Origin: Verticillium longisporum
Taxonomy: Eukaryota; Ascomycota; Sordariomycetes; Glomerellales; Plectosphaerellaceae
Reading direction: 5' to 3'
DNA: 64,000 bases
Assembly (NCBI GenBank): GCA_019188255.1
Contig: JAETXT010000001.1
Location: forward strand, 1,736,001 to 1,800,000
A program made the position numbers and the translations under genes. Below are positions 24,917 through 38,366 of this stretch, in pieces. The notes under the pieces are model-generated. The model had not been told where the DNA came from. It ran no database searches and worked only from the letters and a program-made list of their open reading frames with translations. Numbering within the stretch: position 1 is the first letter of the stretch; each line of letters begins with the position of its first letter.

Positions 24917-27900
24917 GGGGATGGTCTTGAGGATTGGGTTTTTCCTTTAATGAGGGCGGTGGGGAAAAGGTCGGCCGGGGGGGTTGTAGGTTTGGCGCTT
25001 TTCAATGTGAGTTTCACGCGCATCCCTCCGCATAGGAGGAGGGCCAGAGGGGCATTGGGATGTGTGCCTGGAGCAGGCAGCTATGCGCACAGCCGCGGAA
25101 TCGAGGCAAGCGGCTCATCGATTTCGCATTTCAACTTTTACATTGAGGAGATTGTTGTTTTTTGTACGATAGTATACCCCGCGTTGGAGCAGCGTTATGA
25201 TGTGTGATTCAACGAACTGTTAGTCGTCCAGCTTGGATCGAGGATTGATGTGTGGCCTGTAGAGCGCGAGTGACTCAACTGTAGGCTTCATGGCAGTATT
25301 TGATCGTTGTCCGGTGAGGGTCATATCAGCACCAGACCAGGGGGCAGTGGTTCTCACGGGGTGCTGAACCTTCTGCCGCACCAACGGTTTTTGTCACTCG
25401 CCCACATTGTTGTTTCCATGTCCGGGGCTGAAGATACCGTTTCTTGCCTATGGTGTATATGTCAACCATGCTTGATCTGGAACTAATGTTGATGTATTTT
25501 CCCGGAGGCCTTGGGTCACTCGGCGTTTGCATTGTGTATATAATCTGCCTTCATTATAGGACATGGAAATCTTCAACTCGTGGCTTATGCGGGAAGACTC
25601 TTCTCATCTCGAAGTGCGAAATACGGAATTACAGGAGGTACGTGATATGACAGCTAGTCATTGCGGGATTGGCGATTTATGTTTGATTAGTGCTTGCCAA
25701 CGATTGAAACTTTTCATACAACGCCAATGCAGGTTCGGAATCGGGTCAAGCATCTGAGGGACCTCGGCCTGGGAGAATAGCGTCTTCGAAAGCATAGCAG
25801 CTGCTGTTGTCTTGAGAGAGCAGAAATACGGCCAGCTAGAATTGTATCATGCCTGACAGGCCGCGGACCAAGACGACATCCCTAGGTCGTCTCTGCACAT
25901 CCTGAAAACGAGTCAAGACCTGAGTTTGATATTGGACGGGCGCCATCCAGCTATGGTCGTCAGTCAAGGCCAGCAACATGAAAAGCCAAGCCAGAACGAT
26001 GCGAAAGACATGCATCGCGACTATTCAAGCCGATCAACGACGAACGTTCATCCTTCGCCCACGGAAGGAAGCAAAGGACGAAGGCGAAGAGCCGAAGATC
26101 CCCTATTTAGAACCCCCAGAGGCGTTGGATCAAGCGCGGTCTCGCGGTTCAGTAGCGCCCCTCGTGGCAAATCGATCAACACGTCAGGCACGACTCTGGC
26201 CGTGTTCCTGGCGTAGTCCCGTCGACGATCTCCAAGTCCTTCGAGGCCATCCCAAACGCCATCGTCTCCCATGTGCGTTCACACCCTGCGTCTCATTCGC
26301 CAGGCTAGCACGAAGGAAGCACTCCTGTTCTTCCTCTGCCCGCAGCCCGCCACACACCCTTCCATGACTCCATGGGGGAAAAAAAAGGTCTCCTTCCCAG
26401 CGCATGCATCATCTACCAAGGCATTTCAAGGCCACGTTCGCCAAGGGCCCCGAGATTTTCTGCTGGCTTCTTCTTGCGTGCATGTGGCGCTCGCGCGTGC
26501 GAGGCATGGCGGTACATGGTCTTTGACGAGCATACTGTGTGACTTCATGCCTCCAGAGCAAAGATGGGTGGGTGCGTGATGCACGAAAAGCCGGTTCCTC
26601 TGCGGAGCAGTATCCCGGTCGGGACCCTGCAGGTTACGACCACGCGGTTCGTCCGGCCCACGCCGTTGACGGGGCCTTAGTTGCCCTTCCCTTGATGGAC
26701 AGAGGATGGCGGCCACGAGATCGTAAGGTCATTCGCTTCGCAGGAAGGAAATTGCCAAAGATTCGTCGCACTCAATTCGTATGGCTATTTCGCTGTATAC
26801 ATTATGCACTTTGTCGACTGTAGGTACAAACCCAACGACGAGCGTCAATTGTCCCCAAAATTGTATGCATTTCGCGACGGGTCAGTCCAGAGGCAGGCTG
26901 ACCACCCGCACGACGTCACGATGCAGGCGACGCAACCCCAAGCACGGCTTGCACGACCGGCATATCCCTCACCCTCCTCCGACCCCCCGCTTATCGACGA
27001 CATGACCCACCATCATGGCCAGCATCGCGTACGCGCACCTTTCGGCAAGAACTGGGCAAGGGTCGGGGGAGAGAAGCCTGGAACATGCTGCATCTGGCAG
27101 ATGAGCGCCTCACCGGTGGCTTGACGACTTGACGTCTTGACGTCTTGATGGCGTGACTGCAGCGCGTCCCTGCTGTAGATGCTCCGCTGAAAAAACCTTT
27201 GCAACCGGGCCAGGGTTTCTTCCCCCCCCCAGCAAGCCAGCGCAGGTTTTCGAGGCACGCAAGCACCGGAGTGAACGCTGCCAGTTCCTGCTGCCAGTTC
27301 GTGGGCAGCAAGCAACCTTGTTTGCGGGGGTGGGTTTTCCTTCGTCAGCCACGCCAGGGTCCTGTGATGTCATGGCCAGACACGCCCTTCATCGGCGGCT
27401 TCGCGGGTCCGGGTGGGGCATGTTTGCGGGCGGGGCCGGGTATTCCCTTGGTACCTTAGATACGGAGCTCCGGCCCCAAGGCACACGGCGTACACACCCA
27501 GGGTAGGCAGCCATCGGGAGGATGGTGTGCAAGGCATTGCGATTGGGCCTCCACAGCGCCCGTGACAAAACTCCCACCGAGTCACATGTTTCTTTGCCGG
27601 GCGATCCTCTCAAGATGTCAGGCTCGGCCAATCCCGCCGTCAATGCACCGCAGTTCAATGTCAAACAGCTGCCCGAGCGTCATACCATGCCAGAGATGCG
27701 CGATGCGCGGGGTAGAGTTTCGGATACGCCGACCTTGCACCGTCATCATACACAGCTCGGGTTGGCGGGGGTTTCCGACTCATGCTAGGGCAGGTTGGTC
27801 TCTTCGTCTGATATGCAAAGGCACAGAAACGCATATCGATACCTTCCGAGGGCGGTCACCATTGTGCCATGCTCAGAAGCTGGTCGAGGTTCATGATTCG

Positions 27901-29026
27901 AGGAGCACCCAAATATTTCACCTGGACCAGATTTGTCTGATCTCACTCTGCTGCATGACAGAGGCCACCGTGTATGCATGAGAGGCGTGATTGCTTCTAC
28001 ATCTCAGATACAGCCCAAGAAATGGAGCTGGCTAACAACGTGAGGGCAGCGGTTTGACGAGAGACCCTGGGCTATACATCTTGCCTCTATGAATGTATCG
28101 ATCGTACTGTGTTCTCACTGTCGGGGGCCAGTGAGATGCGGCATAAGCACTCAAATTGCAGCATGTATACCTACCAGAAATAGACGAACGAGTCGTGAAA
28201 CTTGTCCTTTTTTCGAGCCACCAAGACTGGGGGCGCCTTCCTCCCGCCCCCGAGCGAAACCTCCATGTCGTGCTCGATGCTGGCAGGCGCAGCCTCTAGG
28301 TGTAACGGAATCGTCCTCGAGCCTCTGCCGAGCACAGACAGCAGAGGTTGCACTCGAGCAAAATCGCCGTGAGCCCGAAACGACACTGCCCTGGGGGCCC
28401 AATCGCGATGTAGATGCAGATACCAACAGGATCGCTCGCCGCTGCACCACCGTCCAGCAGACATATACATCGGGCGGATTCGATCCAGTCAGCATCCCAG
28501 GACGGACAAGCACCAAGAGGAAGACCGCAGCAAGTTCAGCCCTCATGTAAAGCATCTTTCACAGCCAAGAAGGACCCCAAGTTCAGGGTAAGCACAAGCT
28601 AGCTCGAAGCCCCCCCCCTCCCCAAGACCCCCAGGAACGAAACCGCTGCCACGGGCAGGACACTCAGTAAGCAATGGCAATTGCGCTACGAGTCCTGGCA
28701 GGAAGTCAAAGGATCCAATCCTCTCATCCTCAGAGGATCAGCCAAGGTGGGGTGTCCGAGGCGCGGCTCCGCCCTGTCAGCTGCGTGCGGCTGTGCGGGC
28801 AGCGGACGTCGGGGGCTACCCGCGCAAGCAACGCTGCGCCCGACTTCGGGAACATGACGACTTACTTGCCCAGCGCGACGGTGTCATGGGGGCGGCCTGC
28901 TGCTTATTCTCGGGCTACAATGTGGCACACTTGCGACAACTTCAAATTGGGGTCCGTGACAAGTAGGGGGTGGGGGGGCTGAAAGCTCCTGGAAATGCCG
29001 TGAGCAGTCATCCTGAAAAAGATTGC

Positions 29027-29057
<31 letters not shown>

Positions 29058-32000
29058 CGAGTATCACCTATGCGCCCGACAGGCCGCTCAATTCGCGGCC
29101 GCTCACCTCCCACCGTGGCGCCTGCAACGCCCAGAACGACAGAAAGGGGCCTCCGACGAATACAAAGTGCACTGCATCGGCCGATAGCAGGCGGCAGCTA
29201 AGATGATGGGGTGAACGGGTGAGCGATGCGCCGACGGAGAATGAAACGGGGTCCGATGATACCCTCCCTCCTCCCTTCGCCCTTCTGATGCGAATGATGA
29301 TGCCCTCTCCATTCTCTGCGGGGGCCACATCGCACAGGTGAGATCAGACGTTCGCGCAACAGTTGTGTTTCCGACCAGAACCCTGCGCAACCGCGGCGGC
29401 GAGGAGCCCGGTGTCGATCAAGCGGACGGGCATGCACATCAGTGACGGCAGAGGAGATCTCGCGACATTCTGAAACGGTGATACTCTTGAGCGTGGTGAC
29501 GATGGCAGGGATAACCAGATGGTACATCAATGGATCACAGGGCGGGGGCGTGAAGCTCGTGCTTGCAACTATCGGGACCTGCGACAACGATGGGCGTATG
29601 GGGAGTGGCGGCAGGGTCGCTTGGCAGAGGATGACTTGTCTGGAATGCGATGAATTCTTCAACACCCTGACGTGAAGATGTGTGGATACACACACACATA
29701 GAGAGTCTCATTCTCTCTCTGGCAGTACAGTGTAGATGTTTCGGGCGACCTTGTACCGCCTGTCGACCCACGAGCCAGAGCGAGGTAGGGCGGGCAGAGC
29801 GGTCAGCGGCGGCCACAGCGAAGTGCTTGTGATCGGATAGGCGGACGCACCGCAGTCAAGGTCAAGTCGGAACAAAGCACTCGAGTATTGACTCGCAGAA
29901 GTTCTTCGTGCCTTTGTTTCTCGTGAAAGAGGGTAAAGAACCCATTTTTAGAAAACCCAACGGGCAAACCCGAACGACACCTAAGCCGGGTCAGGACTAG
30001 GGGGATCGCAGTAGTGGCCCGCCTCGCTCGTGTCGGCCCCGGCGTGTGGCTGGTGGCTGAACGGCTGGGAAGCTGAAGAGCCGGACAGCTGGAGGACTGG
30101 ACAGCCGGCCAACTGGCGCGCCTGGAAGAGGCTGGAGAAGGTGTGTGGCTGGTGGCTGGCGCAACCAGAAGTGGGCAAGGTGGGTGAGGTGAACTCGACG
30201 ATGGATGGATGGCCTGTGCTCGTCGAGGTCCTGCAGCTGCAGCCAGCACCTGGCATGACGTTAGCCAGTCCTCTCCACCGACTGCTGCACCGTGCTGGGC
30301 ACAGAGAGGCAGATGAGGCGGGCAAGCGCGAATCGACAGAATGGCACGGGGTCCACTGCCAACCTGTCCGAGCAAAAGACTTGAACCATGATCTGGCGAT
30401 GCAACGCCATGCATGCGTAGCAGCTTTTCATACCTATGTATGGAGCATTCCTGAACCTCGTGCTTCTGCCACCATCGGGCGCCAGTGACCCAAAGTGGCA
30501 CCCCCGCAGTGGAAGGAAAGTATCGCAGGTCTGACTACAAAGGAAGGAACAGTTGAAAGTTCGTCGATAGGAATTTTTTTCCGCACCCTCGCTCTGATGA
30601 GAGGGGTCTGCAGATACAGGTGAGGCTATCCTCAACCTTGAGCCTGCATGCTGCAAAGAGTCGGGCCTGGTCGGACCCGATGCACTGTGCCAGGGTCTGC
30701 AAGCGGCGGCCGATAGGGGGCGGACTGGAACCCCAGCACGGTGCGCGCGCGACCAGGTTCGCCCATGGTGCTCTGCTGCGGTGTTTCGACAAGAACAGCC
30801 AGCGCTTCCATCGCTGAGCATCGATAGGAGGGGCACAGAAGGCCGTGGCAAACGCGCCTTTTTCGTCCCGTCTCGCCGAAACCAAACATTCATGCCGTAC
30901 ACAGCGGTCCGGATCTCAAGAGTGTTTTGTCGAGCTCACCCAGGGCACCCGTCAGGGCCCGTGGCCTCGCCCACATCGTACAGCGTCCGTCAGAGAACAT
31001 CAGACGAACGTCAAGGTGTGGTCGGTCAGGGCCAAGAAGTGTCTGCTGGGGGCCCCCGAGGCGACGCTGTTTCATGTCGGTGAGGATGACCTGCGCACCC
31101 CGGCGCTTGCTGTTGACGGGCCTGAAGGCGAAACTCGAGGGTAAGGGTGGGGGTGCTCTTTGCACCGGGATGCCAGGAGGAAACAGGTCCATGGGGGAAG
31201 GGGGCCCGGCTGTGAGCCTATCTATTCTGACAGGCCTTCGTTTTTTCCCCCTCTCTTCTTTCTTCCCTGTGTCGAGAGACAAAGTGACAGGAAAAGGGGA
31301 GCCAAAGAGCTTCGAGAGCCAGCAACCTCGATGTCCTCGTTTTGCCGCAGGGTGATGACCCAAGAGAAAAATATGGGCTCGACTGGCGGTCAGCGGGGAG
31401 ATGGGAGGGCGAGAGAGCGCATCGGCATGCCTTGATTGCGCTGTGATTCGTGCAGCACCGAAACTCGGCCGACGAGATGGTGTGGTGGGCAGAGAGCGCC
31501 TCGAGGCGACGATGTCGTCGCTCTGTGGCCTCGGTGCACCAGTGAGAGAACCAGTGAGAGCGCGCAGGAGCTCCCCTTCCTCTTCTCGCCTTTCCGAAGG
31601 AGTCGCGAGCGATGCACGGTGCAGGCAGGTACCAGGCGGCACAGACACTCGAAATCAAGGGGACGCCAGCACCACGATGCGTCTCGTGCTTCAGAAGACT
31701 TCTCTCCGTGGGCCCTCGATTTCCGGATAGCGTTGTGCCCGTGCCATAGCTCGAGGCCCATAGCCCATAGCCCAGAGCCCATGTCCCACGACCCGCCAAC
31801 CCACGACTTTCTCACCAGACATGGGAGAAGCGAGCCGACTACTTGCTGCAGGACAATTTGGAGGGAAACATGACATGATGCGCATCTACTCGATACTCCG
31901 GGCATCGTACAGTAGCAAGGGGCGTGTGTGCCAATGTCGAAGGGGACAGTCAAGTCCCGGAGGGGACCAGGGGAAGCTCCGCAGATCGTAATGCCGTGAG

Positions 32001-33924
32001 GTGTTCGTGACCAGATGATCTCTTCACCGGCAAGTGATAAGATGAGTGAGCTCTATCAGTTGAGGGTGAACGGGCGATGAAGGGATCCGTTGACCGCCGA
32101 AATTACGTTCGTAGGCGGATCTCACCTCACTGGCACCACACGCCCACAAACGTACAGTAGCCGGCGAGCATCGGCAGCGGCGGACGGACGCGGACAGGCC
32201 ACGGGTTTGCGACTTAAATTGGGATCCAAGTCTGATCATGGCGCGTGAAATCTCCCTGGAAATGATGATGCGGATCTCGCGGCGTTGGGTCTGTGGGCAA
32301 ACTTTGGAGGGGACTTGACTCGAGCGGGTCACGATGTCGTGCTGGGAAACGAGACAAAATTGGGCTGCTGCTAGATTGTGAAGGGCGAGTGCAGTGCAGT
32401 GAAGCAGGTGCAGCCGCAGCAGCAGTAGCAGCAGTAGCAAGCCGCAGCAGCTCCTGCTACTGCCGCAAGAGGCCAACCAGCAGCTCCGATGAGAGCAGCA
32501 AACCAATGGCTTCCCCTGCGCTAATTGTTTCTGGTCGTCTGATGAACGGGCTGTGGCTTGGGATCATCATCATCATCATCCCCAGCCATTTTACTGTTTG
32601 TCGGTCATGAAGATGGTCGTTTTCGATGCTCTTCGAACAAGAAAGAGGTGAAGTGAGCATGTGGAATGATTCTGGTCATGAGGAGCGACTGATGGATTTG
32701 CATGCGCCGGTGAGTACCGGGGACATGGATGATGGTCTCCCCTCTGCTCTCTAGGGACACCTGCCTCAGATCTCGTTTAACAGCGCCGGTAGTGGCGGCC
32801 GTGAGCAGGTCGCCATGACCATCGGTGCTCATCTCCATCTCTCCATATCTCCATGACTAGGTAATAAGGTAAGTGCAGTATCTCTCTGTCCTCCGAACGC
32901 GCTCATGTCGACTGCCCACCCCAGAGCGCGTCCAATCTATTTGACGAACATTCAATCTTCGACGTGATCGAGGGAGAGCGGACGCGCCGGAACGCGCAAG
33001 GAGCTCCCTTCATCCATTTCACTCTATTCAATCGTGGTGCTAGGGTGAGAATTGCATGTTTCTTAGATGAAACAGAGGAACACTATCGCTCTCTGCCCAC
33101 CCCTCTCTTCTCCCACTATCGAGATGCAGGGCAGAGAGCAGGAGGACAGGGCACGTCAGGGCAGCACACCTGACAGGATGGAAGGGGCGGCAGCACCTAC
33201 TGTAAGGCAGCCACAGTAGCTCTGAGCGGCAGCGGCAGAGCCAGCCAAGGCTGTGAGGGTTAGTTTCGTGGATAGCGCGAACCACAGAGAACCTAAGGAC
33301 CAGCCCCCCCCCCCGGCCTGCGCCGTACGAACGCCAACAGGGACACTGTGCGCGAGGTACCTCCTGGACCCCTCCATGGTGGGCCCACTCGTTTGTGCAG
33401 ACGCTCTGCCGGGGTCCCCCTCCATCACGCATGCATCCATGCACTTGGCACCTCGTCCATCTTCCTCTACCCCCAAGGGCAATGAACGGCCCTTGCCCAC
33501 CGCAATGAACAGCCCTTGCCCACCACCATGACGGCCACGCTTGCCCAGCCCAGAAGCCAGAATGTCGCCAACCCGTACATAACCATGGGGGGCTGCACCT
33601 TCCATACCTCCTACCCCAGTTCCCATGTTCATAACCAAGTCCCAGCCAGAATAAAATATCCATCTGTCCAACCGACCCCCCTTCGGCTGCTACATAGTAC
33701 TCCTCCTCCTCCTCCACGCGCAACCATTCCATCTTTCACGATACTATCCTCTTTTCCATTCCACGTCTCGGCTGGTACCACCTCTTCCAACATCCCACCA
33801 GTTGGCTGTCGATCAGCCGTTTCCTTGCCGTGACCTCATACTTCAAGTGAGACCTTGCCGTCTCAGGATACACTCTAGCAACCTCTACCACTTTTTTTCT
33901 GCTGTCTCCTGGCTGAGGGACACA
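24917..33924. other. Gene desert of about 9 kb
   Basis: No open frame here combines length, fungal codon bias and a recognisable motif. The longest (30890-31648 minus, 252 codons) is low-complexity and antisense-like. The stretch holds the F-box 3' UTR (to about 25200), a CA microsatellite at 29027-29055, a CAG/GTA-rich tract at 32390-32465, ATC repeats at 32565-32580, a poly-C run at about 33304-33314, and the C/T-rich leader of the next gene (33660-33920). Composition is G+C-moderate, not the AT-rich state expected of heavily RIP-mutated DNA. I cannot exclude non-coding transcripts. Confidence 0.45.
29027..29055. repeat. CA dinucleotide microsatellite, 14 units
   Basis: Uninterrupted CA repeat of 29 bases in intergenic DNA; likely length-polymorphic. 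Confidence 0.95.
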
Positions 33925-35076
33925 ATGTCTCTGGTCGACCACACCATCCCTTCTAGGGAGTCCACGCATTCCATAACCCACGCCGCAACCCGCGTCCAGG
34001 ACGAGCTCCACACCCAGGACAAGCAGCCCTCAAATAACGAGTCGTCTGCCCCGTCCGACGTCTCTTCATCCTCTGCCACTCACGATAACGATATCAAGTA
34101 CCAAGACAACATGCTCGACGAATACTACGACGCCGACGACATCATGGCCACCGAGTCTGCCAAGACTGAGGCGTGCCTCAAGTCTGGAGACGCACCCGCC
34201 CTCCCTCCGAGGAGCAACCTGCGATCATCTCGACTCCTGAATGCCTTCACCATAAAGCTTGCCGCCGATGAACAGACCACGACCCTGTCTCGTGCCACAC
34301 CGCAAGACGTCTATCTCTCGTCCGAAGAGGACGCCTCCTCTTCTGCCGACGAGTTTGGCGAGGTCTCCGACTACGACTTTGAATCCGAGAGCGAGGAGTC
34401 GACTGGCTCTCCTGTCAGGAGGAAGAGCCACGAGGACACGGCCAAGGTCGTGTCGGTTGTCTTCATCGGCAAGCCCTCAATCATCGACCTCCCTGCCACC
34501 CGCCGCTCCGCCTCACCCACTTCCTCCCAGGGCAGGCCCCAGAGCAGCCTGGGCACGTCTGTCACTGAGCCTTCGCTGTGCCGCCTCTCCGTCTCCTCCT
34601 CCTCCACCGGCGTCTCCTTCAACCCGACCCACCCGCCCAGGTCCAGCAGCATGTTCGTTGGCGCCATGGCGAAGCAGAAGCCTGCCTTCCTCAGCATCGA
34701 CCCATACGCTGGCAAGACGTACGAGCAGACGCTAGACGAGGAGCGTGAGTCGGATCAGCCAGTGACGCCTCGCACACCAACGGCCATCCTCAAGAGGGGA
34801 CTCAGCATTGTGCGCAAGCGAAGCAAGCCCGCTCTCAAGGATCAATTCAACTCAGCCTCGACTGCATCTCTCCCCCTCGAGACCAAGGAGCAGGCATCAC
34901 CCGCCGCCACCGGTCCCATTAGTTACAACGACATCATGAAGGCCGCCAAGAGGAATACTCGCGACTCGGCGCTCATGTCTCCAGCATCTCCTGTCGCTTC
35001 TTCCCCCGTCTCGTCAACAGGAGGCAAGAACAGGATACTGAGCAGCTTCCACAGGAGGAAGAGCATCAAGGCATAA
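33925..35076 (+). CDS. Ser-rich protein of unknown function
   Basis: Intronless frame of 383 codons from Met 33925 (MSLVDHTIPSRES); an in-frame Met at 33802 would add 41 residues but lies in the pyrimidine-rich leader. Codon bias is strong (C-ending), so it is real. No enzyme domain is seen. The protein is Ser/Thr/Pro-rich and probably largely disordered, with an acidic cluster (LSSEEDASSSADEFGEVSDYDFESESEE at about residues 130-160, partly quoted). Short ordered islands follow: VVSVVFIGKPSIIDLP, and PAFLSIDPYAGKTYEQTLDEE. The basic C-terminus includes LKRGLSIVRKRSKP and FHRRKSIK. The RRKS and SP sites suggest phosphoregulation. It stands alone between two gene deserts. A regulatory or cortical scaffold role would be a guess. 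Confidence 0.75.
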   Translation: MSLVDHTIPSRESTHSITHAATRVQDELHTQDKQPSNNESSAPSDVSSSSATHDNDIKYQDNMLDEYYDADDIMATESAKTEACLKSGDAPALPPRSNLRSSRLLNAFTIKLAADEQTTTLSRATPQDVYLSSEEDASSSADEFGEVSDYDFESESEESTGSPVRRKSHEDTAKVVSVVFIGKPSIIDLPATRRSASPTSSQGRPQSSLGTSVTEPSLCRLSVSSSSTGVSFNPTHPPRSSSMFVGAMAKQKPAFLSIDPYAGKTYEQTLDEERESDQPVTPRTPTAILKRGLSIVRKRSKPALKDQFNSASTASLPLETKEQASPAATGPISYNDIMKAAKRNTRDSALMSPASPVASSPVSSTGGKNRILSSFHRRKSIKA

Positions 35077-38000
35077 TCGTCGCCTCGACAATGGTCTCGG
35101 CGACGACACGCAAAAAGAAAGAAAAAAACACCACATCACCACTACCACATACTTAATCGGATATTTGCATTTGGTCACGAATCTTTGGCACGGCGTTCTC
35201 TGTAGGGGACAGGGCAGGGGGAGAGACTGATTTACCGGCGTTTCACAGTCTGGTCCCGCGGTACAGGGCAGACAGGCATGGTGATGGGCCCATCACTGGG
35301 GGCGACGGCGCTTGCGGATACACACACTTACAATCCTTTGTTCTTTTTCCCGTTGTCTTGAGACACCAGCGCCGTTGATTCGGACGGGCGGTGAAATGCA
35401 GATGCAACCGGGGCGGTCAAACTGTCCCGGAGACGGGTCTCCTGGCAACAAGCCAATCCACGGCATTAGGCCGAGGGGTCGAAAGACAGCTGCTCACAAT
35501 GATACCAATCACGTTCTTTTTCCCACACACTGGCGCTATTCACCTCTGATCGTGTCTTGCCTCTTGTCTCGTTCCATGTGAAGTGATGTCTTAGGCAGGC
35601 GAGCGCCACGGGTGTCATGGTGCGCGTTTGGCACGCAAGACGGGCCGCCTGCGGTTCTGACGTTACACTGGCATACACAGTAACCTGCCTCATGGGTTTT
35701 CGATTTGGACCCCAATACACCATGTAGCCTGACATTCTGGAGGCTGCACAATGCAGGAACATGGCTCCTGGCTGGGGAACACCGAGCTTCCCTTACCCCA
35801 ACCTGGGGGCCAGGCCCGGACGAGGTACCGCACGGTGAGAGATGTGTGTGCACTGACTGCGCTGCCTGCCGTACGCACGCGGCACGGCTGTCTGTCTGCC
35901 TGCCTGTCTGTCTGTCAGTCGCCTGCGAGGTGACATTGCGGATGGAGTGCCCAGGGTGTGTGGCGACGGGCTCGGCACGCCAGATGGACTGACATGCACA
36001 GCGCCCGTCTCGTCCTCATTTCGACTATCGGTGACTGTCGTCTCGTTTCCCCAGGCGACAAAGACAAGGTGTTGGTTTGGTGCTCGATGCCCCCCCCCCC
36101 CACCTGGCCATTGTGTTGTGTCCATGTACGTTTGTATGTGTGCGTATGCATGCGGACATTGTCTGCCTGACAGCATTCCCGGTGCTGATGGTGGGGCCTT
36201 TTCATAGATGAAGCGGCTTTGTTCTTTTTTCTGGATGCCAGCGTTGTCTCGTTGCGGGGCGAGGAGGCGGGCCGCGCGCGCAGAAAGATGGGTTTAGGTG
36301 TCTCAACGCCATATGTAGGGAGGGCCGGGAGAGGCTCTTTTTTGAACGGGTTCGCAGATTTTGGCTGGGAAATGGGAACCCCAAGGACATGAGACAGATC
36401 ATGAGTAGACAGGCTTGTGTGATATTGAGTTGTTTTGCGGCTTCGTCATGATCGTCATGGTGCTGTGCTGCTGCTGCTGGCTGTGCGTGTGTTACTCTGC
36501 GTCTGGTTGCAATATCTCCTGATCGGCTCTGCTACCGGGCTGGTCCATCGTGCTAGTGCAGAGCAGCGTCTACCGCACAGGCCTCTGTAACTTTCATGTA
36601 ACTTTCATCTTGCTGCTCTTTCTACGTGCTCGCAGTGCCTCGCGCCGTGATGCCTGGCAGGCCTGCCACGGGCACAGAGATGCCACTTCGCATTAAGCTT
36701 GTTGGCCTTGGTACAGGGTCGGTGCTTTTAGCGTCATGGAGCAGCTGCTCTTTCGTATCGGCCGTTCTCCCTCCACTGTGCTCAGTCACAAGAGAAGAGT
36801 GGCTCCCCTAACCTAACGCCGGCCGGTGCACCTCACGATGGCCATCTAGCGGCCCGGGCTCAGGCGGGAGATCATATGTCGCTTTCGTTATTAACTAATA
36901 AGGTACTCAGACCGACGGTTGCAGGATCCTCTCGACGACCAAGGCGTTCCGCGTTCGGTCTTGGGTTTTGTTTTTCTGCCTTCCCTCTCTTTCATCCTCT
37001 GGTTTCTCTTACGTGAAGAGCAAGGCACGGAAAGCAAGAGAAAGAAAAAAAAAAACCAACGGCCGGTCCTGTCATATCCACACAACACGCCGCCAACGGG
37101 GATTTATTGGCACAAGTGTCTGTGCATAACGTGTAATGGCGTGTGCCCGTCCGTGAGCCGTGTTTCCTATCCACATGGCAGAACGACCAGCCGTCTTCTG
37201 GCATGCCAATCTCGAAAGAAAGAAAGAAAAAATGACTTGAATAGGGGGGCCCGCCAGATGAGATCCGCTTCTCGGTGAGAGTCGGCCGGCCGGTTGGATA
37301 CAAGGGACATTATCATGACAGCAGGAGACAGGGTGACTGACCTCTTGACCCTGTGCTTCTCAAACCACGCCATGCCAGCCTGTACGCCTCTTTCGCTTGC
37401 AGACTATCCTGCTCTTGGCGTCCTGGCGGACAGGACATGTTTGAAGAGATGGCCAGGGACAACAAAATTCCCGTCAAACGTGCAGGGTCCCCCTTCGTCT
37501 CTCGGCGGGAGTCGCAAACGAAAACCGATCGCCGTGCCGAAATGAAGGTGTCGGTGGACAACGCCTAAGGTGGGACTCAGTAGGTTGTTGGTCCTGTGCG
37601 GTACGGGGCCTCTGTTCAGGGGGGACCCTTGGCGACGGGAGAATCCCTACCCACCCCTGTGCATCTCTGAATGTGGGGGAGGCGATACGAAGCGGACATT
37701 GGGCGTTGGTCCTCTCGTGGATCGTGCCCGTTTCTTCTCTTCTTGAGAAGGGGGGGGGGGCGGCCCTCGTTTCGCATTGAGAGACGGCGCGGGCTTCTGG
37801 AAGGATTGGGGAGATTGGGGAGATTGCCCACCAAACTAAAAGAAGCACGTGTGGTGTTCGGCTCAATGAGGGAGGAGGAAGTTTTCTGTGGTTTGGGAAT
37901 CGCGAAGCCTCTTTTGTTCTGTTTCCCTCACTGCTCGTAAGATTCAGGGTCGATCGATTTATCCCGCGTCGGTCATTTGAGACTTGGCCACATCGGAAGA

Positions 38001-38320
38001 TTGATGCGGGCTGCGTCGCTCGGAGAGAAGAGGTACCGCGGGCGGGCTCGCGCCATGTTCGGCGGCAGAGGCTCCTTTTGTCCTGGCTCCCCTATTAAGG
38101 ACGCCTGGCTGACCTCCTCGATAGATGTCGTGCAGCAGACGGCGATCTTCATCTTTGCCCTGGTACATACCTGCACAGTATCACCGCCATGGCGGCGTCC
38201 ATGTCACCATCTCCAGTCTGGAAGGGCATACAAAGGTCATGGGGGTGATGCAGTTCCATGCCAGCATCATGTGCGGCGCCTTGCAGCAGCCAGTCAGCAG
38301 CCCCTTTCCACTTAAAAACG

Positions 38321-38366
38321 AAGCCATTCGCGATGAGGGTAGCAAGCCATTCGCGATGAGGATAGC
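38321..38366. repeat. 23-bp tandem duplication, one mismatch
   Basis: The unit aagccattcgcgatgagg plus gtagc/atagc is present twice in direct succession with a single G/A difference. Intergenic. Confidence 0.85.

Noticed and set aside
27121..27150. TTGACGTC-type repeats suggestive of CRE sites
   Set aside because: Short local slippage in intergenic DNA far from any gene; no reason to call regulatory sites.
28470..28485. GGATTCGATCC resembling a tRNA B box
   Set aside because: No A box or cloverleaf could be drawn around it.
29198..29695. 165-codon minus-strand frame near the CA repeat
   Set aside because: No codon bias, spans simple sequence, and overlaps several competing frames.
30890..31648. 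252-codon minus-strand open frame in the desert
   Set aside because: Arg/Pro/Ser-rich composition without domains, overlapping equally long frames on the other strand; no codon bias typical of the real genes here.
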